From contig CAYFLU010000152.1 of NCBI GenBank assembly GCA_964343975.1, positions 1 to 8,049 on the forward strand: a stretch of DNA of 8,049 nt, written 5' to 3'. A program made the translations under genes and the position numbers. This document shows, in pieces, positions 6,715 through 8,049 of this stretch. The DNA comes from SCUN01 sp964343975. Its GTDB lineage: Bacteria; Acidobacteriota; Vicinamibacteria; Vicinamibacterales; SCN-69-37. The notes beneath the pieces are model-generated. The model did not search any database. It worked only from the letters and a program-made list of their open reading frames with translations, and was not told where the DNA came from. Each line of letters starts with the position of its first letter. Within the stretch, counting starts at the first letter, position 1.

Positions 6715-6765
6715 AAGCTGGCTGACCACTCGCAAGACCGGCCGTCTCTCCACAAGCGCCCTATA

Positions 6766-6771
6766 TATAAT
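6766..6771 (+). promoter_or_regulatory. Putative -10 element (TATAAT) for the oxidoreductase gene
   Basis: A perfect TATAAT sits in the AT-rich run CTATATATAATG in the 81-bp gap after the fucosidase, 24 nt before the ATG at 6796. No convincing -35 hexamer is seen 16-18 bp upstream. It suggests the oxidoreductase has its own promoter even if there is read-through from the fucosidase. Confidence 0.55.
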
Positions 6772-6783
6772 GTGCGCGCTCCT

Positions 6784-6789
6784 GAGGGA
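6784..6789 (+). promoter_or_regulatory. Shine-Dalgarno site (GAGGGA) fixing the oxidoreductase start
   Basis: GAGGGA ends 6 nt before the ATG at 6796. It is the only clear ribosome binding site before any of the five starts visible here. It supports the ATG that begins the Tat leader MSDATRREF. Confidence 0.65.
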
Positions 6790-6795
6790 CACACG

Positions 6796-8049
<1,254 letters not shown>

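Noticed and set aside
6735..6747. AGAC/GTCT inverted repeat after the fucosidase as a terminator
   Set aside because: The stem is only 4 bp and is not followed by a T-run.

Overview
The window is a GC-rich stretch of bacterial chromosome carrying six protein genes, two of them cut by the window edges. No RNA gene, CRISPR array, insertion sequence or phage gene was seen. The host is probably an uncultured soil or sediment bacterium of the Acidobacteriota, possibly Vicinamibacteria, with Gemmatimonadota or Planctomycetota as alternatives. This rests on GC content, a Tat-exported Gfo/Idh/MocA oxidoreductase next to a Tat-exported GH29 enzyme, a large GT39-like membrane protein with extra domains, and sparse Shine-Dalgarno use. 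It is an inference, not a measurement.

Layout. Positions 2-241 (+) are the ATP-binding end of a sensor histidine kinase. Convergent to it, 268-3084 (-) encodes a 938-residue membrane protein: three N-terminal membrane segments, a PA14-like periplasmic region, a GT-C/GT39-like glycosyltransferase core, then a lipoprotein-like tail (Cys703, Ala-rich helix, putative carbohydrate-binding domain). Divergent from it over 44 bp is a Fpg/Nei-type DNA glycosylase (3129-4079, +). This converges on an MFS transporter (4104-5285, -), and the two ends meet in a degenerate heptamer tandem repeat (4046-4107) that supplies both stop codons. Divergent from the transporter over 58 bp is a GH29 alpha-L-fucosidase with a Tat-type leader (5344-6714, +). 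A Tat-type Gfo/Idh/MocA oxidoreductase (6796 to the window end, +) follows it.

Function. The right-hand part (transporter, fucosidase, oxidoreductase) looks like a small locus for breaking down fucose-containing or related glycans outside the cytoplasm, though the transporter's substrate is unknown. The left-hand membrane protein probably moves a sugar from a lipid carrier onto an envelope acceptor. DNA repair and the kinase appear unrelated to either.

The points most worth a second look are the unusual domain order of the 938-residue protein, with what looks like a complete lipoprotein embedded at its C-terminus; the heptamer array joining two convergent genes; and -10-like hexamers only 6-9 nt before four of the five visible start codons, which suggests leaderless transcripts.
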